Shown: positions 8,141 through 16,336, counted from the first letter of the stretch. The stretch: DNA of 64,000 bases from UBA4636 sp045534575 (GCA_045534575.1 JAZSJZ010000005.1:210504-274503), one strand, 5' to 3'. Numbers and translations: made by a program. The notes: a model not told the origin generated them from the sequence alone.

Positions 8141-8596
8141 ATGAAGTGTATGTATTGCGGTTGCAAAGAAAGCAAGGTAATCGACTCTAGAGCAACTGAA
8201 GACGGCGAAACTATAAGAAGAAGGCGTGAGTGCATAAATTGTGGAAAGCGTTTCACCACTTACGAAACGGTGGAAACAACGCCAATTTTAGTAATAAAGT
8301 CAAACGGAACGAGGCAAGTTTTCGATATCAACAAAGTTAAAAACGGCATAATCAAAGCGTGCGAAAAGCGTCCGGTTGCTATGTATAGAATAGAAAAACT
8401 TTGCGAAGATATAAAGCGCGAAGTTTATAATTGTATGGATCAAGAAATTTCATCAAAGCAAATTGGCGAAATGGTTATGAAAGGGCTTATGGAAATTGAC
8501 GAAGTTGCATACGTTCGCTTTGCTTCAGTTTATCGTTCGTTCAAAGATATTTCAACCTTTATGACCGAACTTAAAAAACTCACGGAGAATAAATAG
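8141..8596 (+). CDS. nrdR: Transcriptional repressor NrdR
   Basis: This 151-residue protein is a full-length NrdR, the Zn-ribbon plus ATP-cone repressor of ribonucleotide reductase genes. The zinc ribbon is visible as two pairs, CMYCGC near residues 3-8 and CINCGKRF near 31-38, and RATEDGETIRRRREC between them is diagnostic. The ATP-cone (about residues 50-140) starts at VIKSNGTRQVFDINKVKNGI. It senses ATP/dATP and binds NrdR boxes upstream of nrd operons. No nrd gene lies in this window, so its targets are elsewhere. A lipoprotein gene follows after 7 bases. Confidence 0.97.
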   Translation: MKCMYCGCKESKVIDSRATEDGETIRRRRECINCGKRFTTYETVETTPILVIKSNGTRQVFDINKVKNGIIKACEKRPVAMYRIEKLCEDIKREVYNCMDQEISSKQIGEMVMKGLMEIDEVAYVRFASVYRSFKDISTFMTELKKLTENK

Positions 8597-8603
8597 AAAA
8601 ATT

Positions 8604-9215
8604 ATGAAAACATTAAAAAAATTAATTTGTGCATTAACCATTTTAGCAACGTTATCGCTTTCAGCGTGCTCAGCGTATTCTTCTTCTTGGAAGATTGTTC
8701 GAAAAACGAGCGAAGCGGGCGATTTTTTGCAATACTATTCAATTTTAAACCTAGAAGGAACTCAAAAAATTAGTTCAGTTTGGGTCAACGTTAGTGGTTT
8801 AAAGGAAGAAAATGCCGTTATTAAACTTAATTTTGGGCACGAGGCAAAATCTGTTGACTATAAACTTCAAACCATAACTATTGACAAAAACGTTTTAAAG
8901 AAATCAAAAGGCTGGGTAAGGCTATATGGTGGCGATGCAATATCTTACGCTTACCTAAAAATAACTACTGATAACACGATGGATATCGGTGAATTAATCG
9001 TAGTTGGTGAAAACGGAAACGTTCTCGGTGCAGATATTTCTTATTCGGGTTACAAAGCGCCAAACGGCTCTTCTAAGAAGGAGTTTACAAAAACTGAACT
9101 TGAAGTTGAAGGCGAAAAGAATAGCGCACTTTGCCTTGTTGACGAGCAAGATAGTTTTGATTTAGAAGAAGTTACCGCTCTTTTTGAAAACGCTCAACAA
9201 GAACAAGCAGAATAG
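8604..9215 (+). CDS. Lipoprotein with a discoidin-like beta-sandwich, unknown function
   Basis: This is a 203-residue lipoprotein: a basic N-terminus, a hydrophobic core and a lipobox LSAC with Cys at about residue 22. The mature part is strand-rich (VWVNVSGL, AVIKLNFG, GWVRLYGG, AYLKITTDN, IGELIVVGENG), compatible with a discoidin/F5-8-type carbohydrate-binding fold. The end, ALCLVDEQDSFDLE, resembles the segment that links such a domain to the membrane part of some Clostridia family-39 glycosyltransferases, as I remember them. If that memory is right, this would be the soluble domain alone; I rate that as low-confidence inference. It follows nrdR closely and is probably cotranscribed with it. 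Confidence 0.7.
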   Translation: MKTLKKLICALTILATLSLSACSAYSSSWKIVRKTSEAGDFLQYYSILNLEGTQKISSVWVNVSGLKEENAVIKLNFGHEAKSVDYKLQTITIDKNVLKKSKGWVRLYGGDAISYAYLKITTDNTMDIGELIVVGENGNVLGADISYSGYKAPNGSSKKEFTKTELEVEGEKNSALCLVDEQDSFDLEEVTALFENAQQEQAE

Positions 9216-9222
9216 AAAAATT

Positions 9223-9247
9223 AACGCAACGAAAGTTGCGTTTTTTC
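9223..9247 (+). terminator. Intrinsic terminator after the nrdR-lipoprotein unit
   Basis: AACGCAAC (9223-9230), tetraloop GAAA, GTTGCGTT (9235-9242), then a T run. The GNRA loop makes this a stable hairpin. Confidence 0.88.
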
Positions 9248-9288
9248 TTGCGGTTTTTTATGCTTTTAAAAGAACAAAGTTATTTTTT

Positions 9289-9319
9289 CTATCTAGTGAT
9301 AATATGTTATCATAGATAG
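9289..9319 (+). promoter_or_regulatory. Imperfect palindrome just upstream of the P-type ATPase start
   Basis: CTATCTAGTGATAA (9289-9302) is complementary to TTATCATAGATAG (9307-9319) apart from one bulged base, with a 4-base centre. It ends 8 bases before the ATG and overlaps the ribosome-binding region. It could be an operator or an RNA hairpin; sequence alone does not decide. Confidence 0.5.
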
Positions 9320-9327
9320 GTGAAATA

Positions 9328-11958
9328 ATGGAATTTTATAAGGAAAAAGCCGATAATATCATAAAGAATTTTAACAGCGATAAAACGCTTGGCTTAACGG
9401 AAGAAAAAGTGAGAATTAACCGAGAAAAGTTCGGTTCTAACACTTTATCAAAAAAGCGCAAAAAATCTCTTGTTGCAAGAATTTTTGATGCGCTTGTTGA
9501 ACCGATGATGCTCATATTAGTGTTTGCGTTAATCATAACTTTAGGCGTTAACGTTGGTAAGGCAATAAAGGGTGGCGACGGCAATTTTTTTGAATGCCTA
9601 GGCATTTTGATTGCAATCACAATTTCAACGGCTCTAACCGTTATTATGGAAGGAAAGAGCGAAAAAGCCTTCGAAACGCTTTCAAAACTTAGTAACAGTG
9701 CGGTAACTAAGGTTTTAAGAAACGGAAATAAAATAATAATTCCGTCGAGCGAAATCGTCGTTGGCGATATCGTTTTTTTAGAAGCGGGCGATAAAGTTTC
9801 GTTTGACGCGCGCCTTATATCTTGTCAAGATTTAAAGGTTGACGAATCTTCGTTAACGGGCGAAAGCCACGCCGTTAAAAAAGATGAAAAGTGGCAAACT
9901 ATTAAAGATATGACCTTAAGCGAACAACAAAATATGCTTTTTTCTGGCTCCTTCATAACCGAAGGTTTAGCGTCGGCAATAGTAACAGCGGTTGGCGATA
10001 ACGCTGAAATTGGAAAACTCGCTAGCGATGTTGCCTCAAATTCCACAATTTCAGCACCGCTTAACGAAAAGTTGCAAAGGCTAGGCAAAACCGTTTCGGT
10101 GTTTGGGCTTGTTTGCGCAGGTTTTGTTTTTGTGTTATCGCTTGTAAGGCTAATCGTATTAAACGAAGTATCTTTCGATAGCGTGCAAAATATCTTCATA
10201 GAATCAATAGTTTTAATCGTTGCCGCAGTGCCAGAGGGCTTGCCTACAACCGTTGCAATTTCGCTCACCTTAAACGTCGTTAGGCTATCAAAACAAAACG
10301 TTTTAATCAAAAAACTCGTTGCGACCGAAACGGTGGGCGCGGTCAGTGTTATTTGTTCGGATAAAACGGGCACTCTTACGAAAAACCAAATGTCGGTTGA
10401 AAAACTCGTAATAAAAGGCAAAAACATAGCGCTAAATAAGTTAAATTATGAACCTTTTATAATAAATTCAGCAATCAATTCAACCGCCGAACTAAAGGGT
10501 GAAAAGGTTCTTGGCTCGGCAACCGAAGGCGCGCTTTTGCTTGCTCTAAAAAAGTCAAATATTGACTATAACAAATATAGAAAACAAGCAAAAATTCTAA
10601 AAGTTACGCCGTTTTCTAGCGCGATAAAGTTTATGGAAACTAAAGCCCTTGTTGGAGCGGAAGAAATTTCTTACTTTAAAGGTGCGCCTGAAGTCATAAT
10701 TGAAAAGTGCAAAATTGAACTAAAAACCGCAAAGAAAATTCTTGCTGAAATCGAGGTTGAGCAAAGACGAGGCGCAAGAGCCATAGCCTTTGCGCATAAA
10801 ATAGGCGAAAGCGTTTATTTTGACGGCTACGCGCTACTTGCCGATAGTTTAAGAGAAGACGTAATCGAAGCCGTTTCCTCTTGCAAAGAAGCAGGGGTAA
10901 AAATCAAAATTTTAACGGGCGATAATAAGCAAACGGCAAAGTTCATTGCCGATAGGCTAGAAATAACTTCGGGTGAAAATTCGGTAGTTTTAGCCGAAGA
11001 TATTGAAAATTTAACCGATGAAGAACTTAAAAAGGTGTTGCCAAATATTAGCGTTATTGCTAGAAGTTTACCTAAAACAAAATTAAGAGTTGTAAAACTA
11101 TTGCAAGAACTTGGCGAGGTCGTTGCCGTTACTGGCGACGGCGTTAACGACGCCCCTGCTATAAAACACGCCGATATCGGCATTTGCATGGGCAACGGCT
11201 CGGAAATAACCAAAAAAGCAAGCGACGTTGTGCTAATAGATAATAGTTTTTCAACCATTGTTAAAGCCATAAGTTTTGGTCGCAATATCTACTCTAATTT
11301 TCAACGCTTTATAACCTTCCAACTAACGGTAAATTTAGCATCAATTAGCATAATTATTGCATATTTATTGCTAGGTTTAGAAAGCCCGTTTTCAAGCACG
11401 TGTTTGCTTTGGTTAAATGTGATAATGGATGGTCCACTAGCCTTATCTTTAGGCTTAGAAAACCGAAAATTATCGCTCAAAAACACACATCCCGTTCGGC
11501 GAGATTCCAACATTTTAACTAATAAAATGCTACTAAGAATAGTAATTCACTCGTTGTTTATGTGTGCAATCGTTGCAATGCAAGAACTTCATAATTTTTT
11601 AAACGTTGCCGTTTTGCAAGAGCGCACGGTGGTTATAACTATGTTCGTGTTTTTCCAACTTTTTAATGCCATAAACTGCCGAGAAGTGGTGGCGGAGAGC
11701 GCTTTAAAGGGCATTTTTAGAAACAAACTTTTGTGCGTTATGCTATTTTTAACGCTTTTTATTCATATTTCGCTCGTGGAATTTGTTCCCGCATTTTTCG
11801 AAAGCGTTCACCTAGAGCCTATTTTATGGCTGAAAATAATAGGCGTATGCTCGTCGGTATTAATCTTTAGCGAATGCTACAAAATTATCTACCGTAGCGC
11901 AAAAAAGTTACCGTTTTTGACAAAATTTGCTATCATTAAAAAGCCCGAACTTACGTAA
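9328..11958 (+). CDS. Calcium-transporting P-type ATPase, PMCA/SERCA-like (type II)
   Basis: This 876-residue integral membrane pump has all P-type ATPase landmarks in order: the actuator loop SSLTGES, the M4 signature VPEGLP, the phosphorylation motif SDKTGTLTKN with the catalytic Asp near residue 345, and the hinge TGDGVNDAPAIKHADIGI. M4 PEGL together with M6 WLNVIMDGPLAL (Asn and Asp as cation ligands) fits the type IIB Ca2+ class better than heavy-metal or K+ pumps. The N-terminal cation-ATPase domain and the C-terminal M7-M10 bundle are present, so it looks full length for a bacterial calcium pump (~850-900 residues). Export of Ca2+ from the cytosol is the expected role. It probably has its own promoter, with a palindrome at 9289-9319 near the start. 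Confidence 0.93.
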   Translation: MEFYKEKADNIIKNFNSDKTLGLTEEKVRINREKFGSNTLSKKRKKSLVARIFDALVEPMMLILVFALIITLGVNVGKAIKGGDGNFFECLGILIAITISTALTVIMEGKSEKAFETLSKLSNSAVTKVLRNGNKIIIPSSEIVVGDIVFLEAGDKVSFDARLISCQDLKVDESSLTGESHAVKKDEKWQTIKDMTLSEQQNMLFSGSFITEGLASAIVTAVGDNAEIGKLASDVASNSTISAPLNEKLQRLGKTVSVFGLVCAGFVFVLSLVRLIVLNEVSFDSVQNIFIESIVLIVAAVPEGLPTTVAISLTLNVVRLSKQNVLIKKLVATETVGAVSVICSDKTGTLTKNQMSVEKLVIKGKNIALNKLNYEPFIINSAINSTAELKGEKVLGSATEGALLLALKKSNIDYNKYRKQAKILKVTPFSSAIKFMETKALVGAEEISYFKGAPEVIIEKCKIELKTAKKILAEIEVEQRRGARAIAFAHKIGESVYFDGYALLADSLREDVIEAVSSCKEAGVKIKILTGDNKQTAKFIADRLEITSGENSVVLAEDIENLTDEELKKVLPNISVIARSLPKTKLRVVKLLQELGEVVAVTGDGVNDAPAIKHADIGICMGNGSEITKKASDVVLIDNSFSTIVKAISFGRNIYSNFQRFITFQLTVNLASISIIIAYLLLGLESPFSSTCLLWLNVIMDGPLALSLGLENRKLSLKNTHPVRRDSNILTNKMLLRIVIHSLFMCAIVAMQELHNFLNVAVLQERTVVITMFVFFQLFNAINCREVVAESALKGIFRNKLLCVMLFLTLFIHISLVEFVPAFFESVHLEPILWLKIIGVCSSVLIFSECYKIIYRSAKKLPFLTKFAIIKKPELT

Positions 11959-11970
11959 ACTATTTTAGAT

Positions 11971-12687
11971 ATGAATTTTGTTGTGAGCGACGCGGATTTT
12001 CGCGCGTTAAATATAAAATATTTAAAAGACACGCTTTTTGATATTATTGAAACCTTCAGAGGCGAGGTAAAAATCGAAAGTGGCGAAGATAGGTGCAATT
12101 TTTTCGTGGAAATTCCAAACGAGTGCGCAAACGTTTTTAGAATATCTTTAGAAGATAAAATTGCCGATATCATTGCCGTCAACTATAAATATGAATTTTT
12201 CAAAAAACACATTAGGGTAACGGGGCTATCTTCAATCGAATTTGAACTTTTGCTCACAGCCTTAATTTCGGCTGATATCGAAGAAGACAAACGCTACGCA
12301 ATCTCAAAACTTAATAAAAGCCCTTATTCAATAGACGGCTCATTCAATTTTTTAATGAAACCGCTTCTTAGTAAGTGGACTGAGATAGTAACCTTTATTC
12401 CTTCGTATTTTAAAAGCGAGCAGTTGAAAGATTTTGTTTCATACGTAATTTTAGAAAAGAAGAACAAAAAAACTTTTGTAATTGACGGTATGGTTTTTGA
12501 TAGAAATTATAACAAATTACTTCGAGCCGACCTCGTTTTAGGAGGCGAAGCAAGGGTTGTGAAAGAAATTTTGCTATCTTCTTCATGCGAGGTCGAGTTA
12601 AACTCAAAAATTCCAAAGATTGATGAATTTTATCTCAAAGAATTTTTCGGCGATAAAATATTTTTTAAAAAGGGCTATTTTTGTTGA
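11971..12687 (+). CDS. YtxC-like protein upstream of thrS
   Basis: This 238-residue protein has no clear catalytic motif. The N-terminal part alternates strands and helices. About residues 115-185 run SPYSIDGSFNFLMKPLLSKW, a helical stretch, then FVIDGMVFDRNYNKLLR, and resemble the YtxC (PF08812) pattern. Position supports this: ytxC lies directly before thrS in Bacillus and many Clostridia, as here. YtxC is annotated as a putative sporulation protein of unknown mechanism, and nothing else in the window shows that this organism sporulates. It follows the Ca-ATPase gene after 12 bases and its 3' end contains the -35 box of the thrS promoter. The family call is tentative. Confidence 0.5.
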   Translation: MNFVVSDADFRALNIKYLKDTLFDIIETFRGEVKIESGEDRCNFFVEIPNECANVFRISLEDKIADIIAVNYKYEFFKKHIRVTGLSSIEFELLLTALISADIEEDKRYAISKLNKSPYSIDGSFNFLMKPLLSKWTEIVTFIPSYFKSEQLKDFVSYVILEKKNKKTFVIDGMVFDRNYNKLLRADLVLGGEARVVKEILLSSSCEVELNSKIPKIDEFYLKEFFGDKIFFKKGYFC

Positions 12688-12711
12688 CAAAACTTTTCTT
12701 TAGTATATAAT
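12684..12711 (+). promoter_or_regulatory. Promoter of the thrS T-box transcript
   Basis: TTGACA at 12684-12689 and TATAAT at 12706-12711, spacer 16. The -35 box overlaps the stop codon of the upstream gene. Confidence 0.8.
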
Positions 12712-12719
12712 TGAATATA

Positions 12720-12944
12720 CAAAACGAAAGACTTCTTAATGGTAAGACAAGTAGCATAGGTCAACTTTACCCAGAGAGTCGTGCCTTAGGCTGTGAGCAC
12801 GATTAAAGCCCGAAAGCAAAACCACTTTCCAGAAGCGAGTGCGCTATCGTTTAGCGCAAAACTGAGGCGGATATTCCGTAAATTAAGGTGGAACCACGAT
12901 TTTTAAGTCGTCCTTATGCGTAGCATAGGGGCGTTTTTCGTTTT
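12720..12944 (+). promoter_or_regulatory. T-box riboswitch (threonyl), tRNA-sensing transcription attenuator
   Basis: The leader ends in the conserved T-box AAGGTGGAACCACG (12885-12898), whose UGGAACC-type core pairs with an uncharged tRNA acceptor end. A GC-rich hairpin follows: CGTCCTTATGC (12909-12919) with GCATAGGGGCG (12923-12933), then T5, the terminator. The Stem I region contains AGAGAGTCGTGCC and GTGAGCACGAT elements, and the likely specifier codon is ACC (Thr) at 12821-12823 in the context AGCAAAACCACTTTCC. A further stem is GTGCGCT/AGCGCA near 12839-12857. Uncharged tRNA-Thr should favour the antiterminator and thrS expression. The specifier is assigned by position and agreement with the downstream gene. 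Confidence 0.92.
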
Positions 12945-12967
12945 AATAAAAGATTGAGGTAAAATTT

Positions 12968-14911
12968 ATGAAAATCACTTTAAAAAACGATAACATTTTA
13001 GAATTTGATACTGGCATTTCTCTTTACGAAATAGCAAAATCAATTTCGGAAGGTCTAGCAAGAGAGGCTGTTGTTGCTAAAGTTGACGGCGTTTTAACCG
13101 ATATGACGGCAGTTGTTGATAACGATTGCAAAGTTGAATTTTTAACGCTTAAAGATGCCGAAGGTCTTGACGTTTATCGCCACACTTGTTCGCATATTTT
13201 AGCGCAAGCAGTAAAATCAATTTACCCAACTTGTAGTTTGGCAATCGGCCCAACTATTGAGAACGGCTTTTATTACGATTTCGACTTCAAAACCCCAATA
13301 ACTCAAGAAGATTTTGCAAAAATTGAAGACGAAATGAAGAAAATTATCAAATCAAACCTTCCTATTTCTCGTTTCGAACTTCCTAAAAAAGAAGCAATCA
13401 AACTAATGAAAGGCTTTGGTGAAACTTATAAGGTTGAACTTATCAAAGATTTACCAGAAGGCGAGAAAATTTCTTTCTATAAGCAAGGCGATTTTGTTGA
13501 TTTATGCCGTGGGCCACACCTTTTCTCAACGGGCAAAATTAAAGCGTTTAAACTTTTAAGTTTAACGGGCGCTTATTGGCGTGGAAACGAAAAGAACAAA
13601 ATGCTCACTAGAATTTACGCAACGGCTTTTGAGAAAAAATCAGAACTTGAAGAATATATTCAAAAACTAGAAGAAGCAAAAAGTCGTGATCATAACAAAA
13701 TCGGCAGAGAACTCGGCTTTTTTATGACGAGTGAAGTCGTTGGTCAAGGTTTGCCACTTTTAACGCCTAAGGGCACGAAAGTTATGCAAACGATGATAAG
13801 ATTCGTTGAAGACGAAGAAGAACGCCGTGGCTTTATGCTAACAAGAACGCCTTCAATGGCAAAGAGCGACCTTTATAAAATTTCAGGGCACTGGTATCAC
13901 TATCGTGATAAAATGTTCGTAATAGGCGACGAGGAAGACGAAAACGAAGTTCTTGCAATGCGCCCGATGACTTGTCCTTTCCAATACCAAATTTATAAAA
14001 GCGGTTTAAAAAGCTATAGAGATTTACCTTACCGCTTTGCTGAAACTGCAACTCTATTTAGAAAGGAAGCTTCTGGCGAAATGCACGGGCTTATAAGAGT
14101 TCGTCAGTTCACGCTATCTGACGGGCATATTATTTGCACTCCAGAACAAATCGAGGGCGAATTTAAAAAGTGCTTAGACCTTAGCCTTTATTTCTTAAAG
14201 TGCTTAGGCATGGAAGACGACGTAACCTACCGCTTCTCAAAGCGTGGTAACAATAAAGAAAAATATATCGATAACGATAAGGCTTGGGAAGAAACTCAAG
14301 CGCTTATGAAGCAAATTCTCGATAATTTAGGGCTTGACTACGTTGAAGCTGACGACGAAGCCGCTTTCTACGGCCCTAAGCTCGACGTTCAAATTAAGAA
14401 CGTTTACGGCAAGGAAGATACACTCATCACCTTGCAACTCGACTTTGCCGCTGGGCATAGTTTCGATATGAGTTATATCGACGCAAACAACGAAAAGAAA
14501 ACTCCGTTTGTTATTCATAGAAGTTCTATCGGTTGCTATGAAAGAGTTTTCGCAATGCTCATTGAAAAATATGCTGGAGCTTTCCCACTATGGCTTGCTC
14601 CTTGCCAAGTAAAGGTAATTCCTGTTACCGATAGGGCTAACGATTACGCTCAAAAAATCGTTGAAGATATGAAAGCGCAAGGTCTTAGAGTTGAGTGCGA
14701 CTATCGCAACGAAAAGGTTGGCAAAAAGATAAGAGATGCTCAGCTTGACAAATCGCCATATATGCTTATTTTAGGCGATAAAGAGGTGGAAGACGGCACA
14801 ATCGTATCTGCAAGGTCAAGAAGAGCGGGCGATTTAGGTCAAATGAAAACTGAAGACTTTATCGCAATGCTAGTTAAAGAAGATAAAGAAAAAATCGTTT
14901 ACAAAAACTAA
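12968..14911 (+). CDS. thrS: Threonyl-tRNA synthetase
   Basis: This 647-residue class II synthetase is full length. It has an N-terminal TGS domain (~1-62) and an editing domain (~65-230, HTCSHILAQAV with the His/Cys pair and the later CRGPHLFSTG). The catalytic core (~265-540) contains the zinc ligands in MRPMTCPFQYQIY and the motif-2 segment RFAETATLFRKEASGEMHGL, and a C-terminal anticodon-binding domain starts at about residue 545. It ligates threonine to tRNA-Thr and clears Ser-tRNA-Thr in the editing site. Expression is under the T-box upstream. The start follows a TTGAGG ribosome site. Confidence 0.98.
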   Translation: MKITLKNDNILEFDTGISLYEIAKSISEGLAREAVVAKVDGVLTDMTAVVDNDCKVEFLTLKDAEGLDVYRHTCSHILAQAVKSIYPTCSLAIGPTIENGFYYDFDFKTPITQEDFAKIEDEMKKIIKSNLPISRFELPKKEAIKLMKGFGETYKVELIKDLPEGEKISFYKQGDFVDLCRGPHLFSTGKIKAFKLLSLTGAYWRGNEKNKMLTRIYATAFEKKSELEEYIQKLEEAKSRDHNKIGRELGFFMTSEVVGQGLPLLTPKGTKVMQTMIRFVEDEEERRGFMLTRTPSMAKSDLYKISGHWYHYRDKMFVIGDEEDENEVLAMRPMTCPFQYQIYKSGLKSYRDLPYRFAETATLFRKEASGEMHGLIRVRQFTLSDGHIICTPEQIEGEFKKCLDLSLYFLKCLGMEDDVTYRFSKRGNNKEKYIDNDKAWEETQALMKQILDNLGLDYVEADDEAAFYGPKLDVQIKNVYGKEDTLITLQLDFAAGHSFDMSYIDANNEKKTPFVIHRSSIGCYERVFAMLIEKYAGAFPLWLAPCQVKVIPVTDRANDYAQKIVEDMKAQGLRVECDYRNEKVGKKIRDAQLDKSPYMLILGDKEVEDGTIVSARSRRAGDLGQMKTEDFIAMLVKEDKEKIVYKN

Positions 14912-14940
14912 AAAATAACCAAAAAACCATTAAATTTTGG

Positions 14941-14969
14941 TTGACAAAAGATTGAAAGGGTGTTATTAT
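14941..14969 (+). promoter_or_regulatory. Promoter of the infC-rpmI-rplT operon
   Basis: TTGACA at 14941-14946, 17-base spacer, TATTAT at 14964-14969, 30 bases after thrS. Confidence 0.85.
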
Positions 14970-14974
14970 ACTTA

Positions 14975-15097
14975 TGCTTTAAGTAGAAGCTAGCCCTTCT
15001 CGCCACAAGCAAAGTAAAGTGGCACATACTTTTTTCTATCTCTATATAGGTGAAAACTGTGTATTTATCGGGCTATTCTATTTAGCCCGATTTTTTT
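14975..15097 (+). promoter_or_regulatory. L20-type leader RNA with intrinsic terminator
   Basis: The leader carries the AAGTAGAAGC...CCCTTCTCGCCAC block (14983-15007) and the pairing GCCAC/GTGGC (15003-15007 with 15018-15022). These are features of the Firmicutes L20 leader that mimics the L20 site on 23S rRNA. It ends in a strong terminator: ATCGGGCTA (15067-15075), 7-base loop, TAGCCCGAT (15083-15091), T7. By analogy with Bacillus, binding of ribosomal protein L20 would promote termination and give feedback on infC-rpmI-rplT. The match to the family is by eye. Confidence 0.78.
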
Positions 15098-15123
15098 GTA
15101 TATTTTATTAGGGGGAAACAACC

Positions 15124-15648
15124 ATTAAAATCCAAAATAACGTCAACGAAATGATAAAACACGCCCAAGTTCGTTTAATCGGCGAAGACGGAGCACAACT
15201 TGGCATCGTAAGTTCACAAGAAGCACTTGAAATGGCGTATAACGCTAATTTAGACCTTGTTGAAATTTCGCCAAACTCTAATCCGCCTGTTTGCAAAATT
15301 ATGGACTACGGCAAATTCCGTTTCGAAACGATGAAAAAGCAAAAAGAGGCGAAGAAGAACCAAAAAGTTGTTGAGTTTAAAGAAATTTGGCTTTCAATGA
15401 CTATCGATATTGGCGATTTAAACGTAAAGGCAAAACAAACTATTAAGTTTTTATCGCAAGGTAACAAAGTTAAGGTATCAATCCGCCTAAAGGGTAGGCA
15501 AAACGCGCACTCGTCAATCGGGATTGACGTTATGAACAAGTTCTACGAAATGGTTAAAGAGAGCGCCGTTTTAGAAAAGAAACCGCTTTTAGAGGGTAGA
15601 AACATTTTAATGATTTTAGCCCCACTTAGCGAACAAACTAAAAAATAA
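15124..15648 (+). CDS. infC: Translation initiation factor IF-3, AUU start codon
   Basis: IF-3 binds the 30S subunit, prevents early 50S joining and checks the start codon. I place the start at ATT 15124, not the first ATG (15151). AGGGGGA (15110-15116) lies 7 bases before the ATT, and the residues added (KIQNNVNE) supply the conserved VNE segment that opens IF-3, ahead of VRLIGEDG. The product is 174 residues, the usual length; the ATG form would be 165 and lack this segment. N-domain (~1-80), lysine-rich linker (MKKQKEAKKNQK) and C-domain (~90-174) are all visible. AUU is the rare codon used by infC in many bacteria, giving autoregulation by IF-3 itself. It is first in infC-rpmI-rplT. Confidence 0.95.
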   Translation: MKIQNNVNEMIKHAQVRLIGEDGAQLGIVSSQEALEMAYNANLDLVEISPNSNPPVCKIMDYGKFRFETMKKQKEAKKNQKVVEFKEIWLSMTIDIGDLNVKAKQTIKFLSQGNKVKVSIRLKGRQNAHSSIGIDVMNKFYEMVKESAVLEKKPLLEGRNILMILAPLSEQTKK

Positions 15649-15650
15649 TC

Positions 15651-15686
15651 GCAATGCGATTTAAAATTGCAATGCGATTTAAAATT
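15651..15686 (+). repeat. Tandem 18-base repeat between infC and rpmI
   Basis: GCAATGCGATTTAAAATT occurs twice back to back (15651-15668 and 15669-15686). Each unit holds the short dyad TCGCAATGCGA or its variant. There is no coding potential. Confidence 0.85.
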
Positions 15687-15727
15687 TAAGAAAAAATAAA
15701 AATAATATATAATTGGAGGTAATTCCT

Positions 15728-15928
15728 ATGCCTAAAATGAAAACACATAGCGGTTCAAAAAAGCGTTTTAAAGTTACCGCTTCAGGCAAAGTAAAGAGAG
15801 CTCACGAAGGGCACAGCCACATCTTAAGTAAAAAAACTACTAAGAGAAAGAGAAGATTAAGACAAGGTTCTTACGTTGCAACAACGCAAGAAAAGACTAT
15901 CAAGAATCTCATTCCATACAAGGGTTAA
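15728..15928 (+). CDS. rpmI: 50S ribosomal protein L35
   Basis: This 66-residue basic protein begins PKMKTHSGSKKRFKVTASGK, the L35 signature, and ends NLIPYKG. The start is ATG 15728, 7 bases after GGAGGT (15715-15720); an in-frame TTG at 15713 would lie upstream of that site. L35 is a small structural protein of the large subunit. It lies between infC and rplT in the conserved operon, under the L20 leader. Confidence 0.98.
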   Translation: MPKMKTHSGSKKRFKVTASGKVKRAHEGHSHILSKKTTKRKRRLRQGSYVATTQEKTIKNLIPYKG

Positions 15929-15943
15929 TAGGGGGTAAATATT

Positions 15944-16297
15944 ATGCGTATTAAAAGAGCGGTAAACGCTGTTAAAAAGCGTAGAAAAATATTAAAACTT
16001 GCTAAAGGTTACTTTGGCGCAAAGAGCAAACTTTATAGAGTAGCACGTCAAGCGGTTATGAAATCACTTTCTTACGCTTACGTAGGAAGAAAGGCTAAAA
16101 AGCGTGATTTTAGAAAACTCTGGATTGCTCGTATCAACGCAGGTTGCCGTCAAAACGGTTTAAGTTACTCAAAGTTTATGCACGGTCTTAAACTTTTAGA
16201 TATCAGCCTTAACAGAAAAGTTTTATCTGATATGGCTATCAACGACGCTCAAGGCTTTAGCGCACTTTGCGAACAAGTAAAGGCAAAAATTGCTTAA
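15944..16297 (+). CDS. rplT: 50S ribosomal protein L20
   Basis: This 117-residue protein is full length and carries the L20 pattern: RIKRAVNAVKKRRKILKLAK, then GYFGAKSKLYR, WIARINAGCR and SYSKFMHGLK. L20 is needed early in 50S assembly and in Firmicutes is the effector of the leader found upstream of infC. It is the last gene of the operon and is followed after 10 bases by an intrinsic terminator. Confidence 0.98.
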   Translation: MRIKRAVNAVKKRRKILKLAKGYFGAKSKLYRVARQAVMKSLSYAYVGRKAKKRDFRKLWIARINAGCRQNGLSYSKFMHGLKLLDISLNRKVLSDMAINDAQGFSALCEQVKAKIA

Positions 16298-16307
16298 TTA
16301 ACTTAAT

Positions 16308-16336
16308 GGACCGCTTTAAATTTGCGGTCCTTTTTT
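16308..16336 (+). terminator. Intrinsic terminator after rplT
   Basis: GGACCGC (16308-16314) pairs with GCGGTCC (16324-16330), followed by T6. Confidence 0.92.

Noticed and set aside
9825..10427. 200-codon minus-strand frame inside the Ca-ATPase gene
   Set aside because: It lies opposite the highly conserved P-ATPase core with no start signal; it is a codon-bias shadow.
15151..15153. ATG as the infC start
   Set aside because: No ribosome site precedes it and it cuts off the conserved VNE opening; ATT 15124 fits both.
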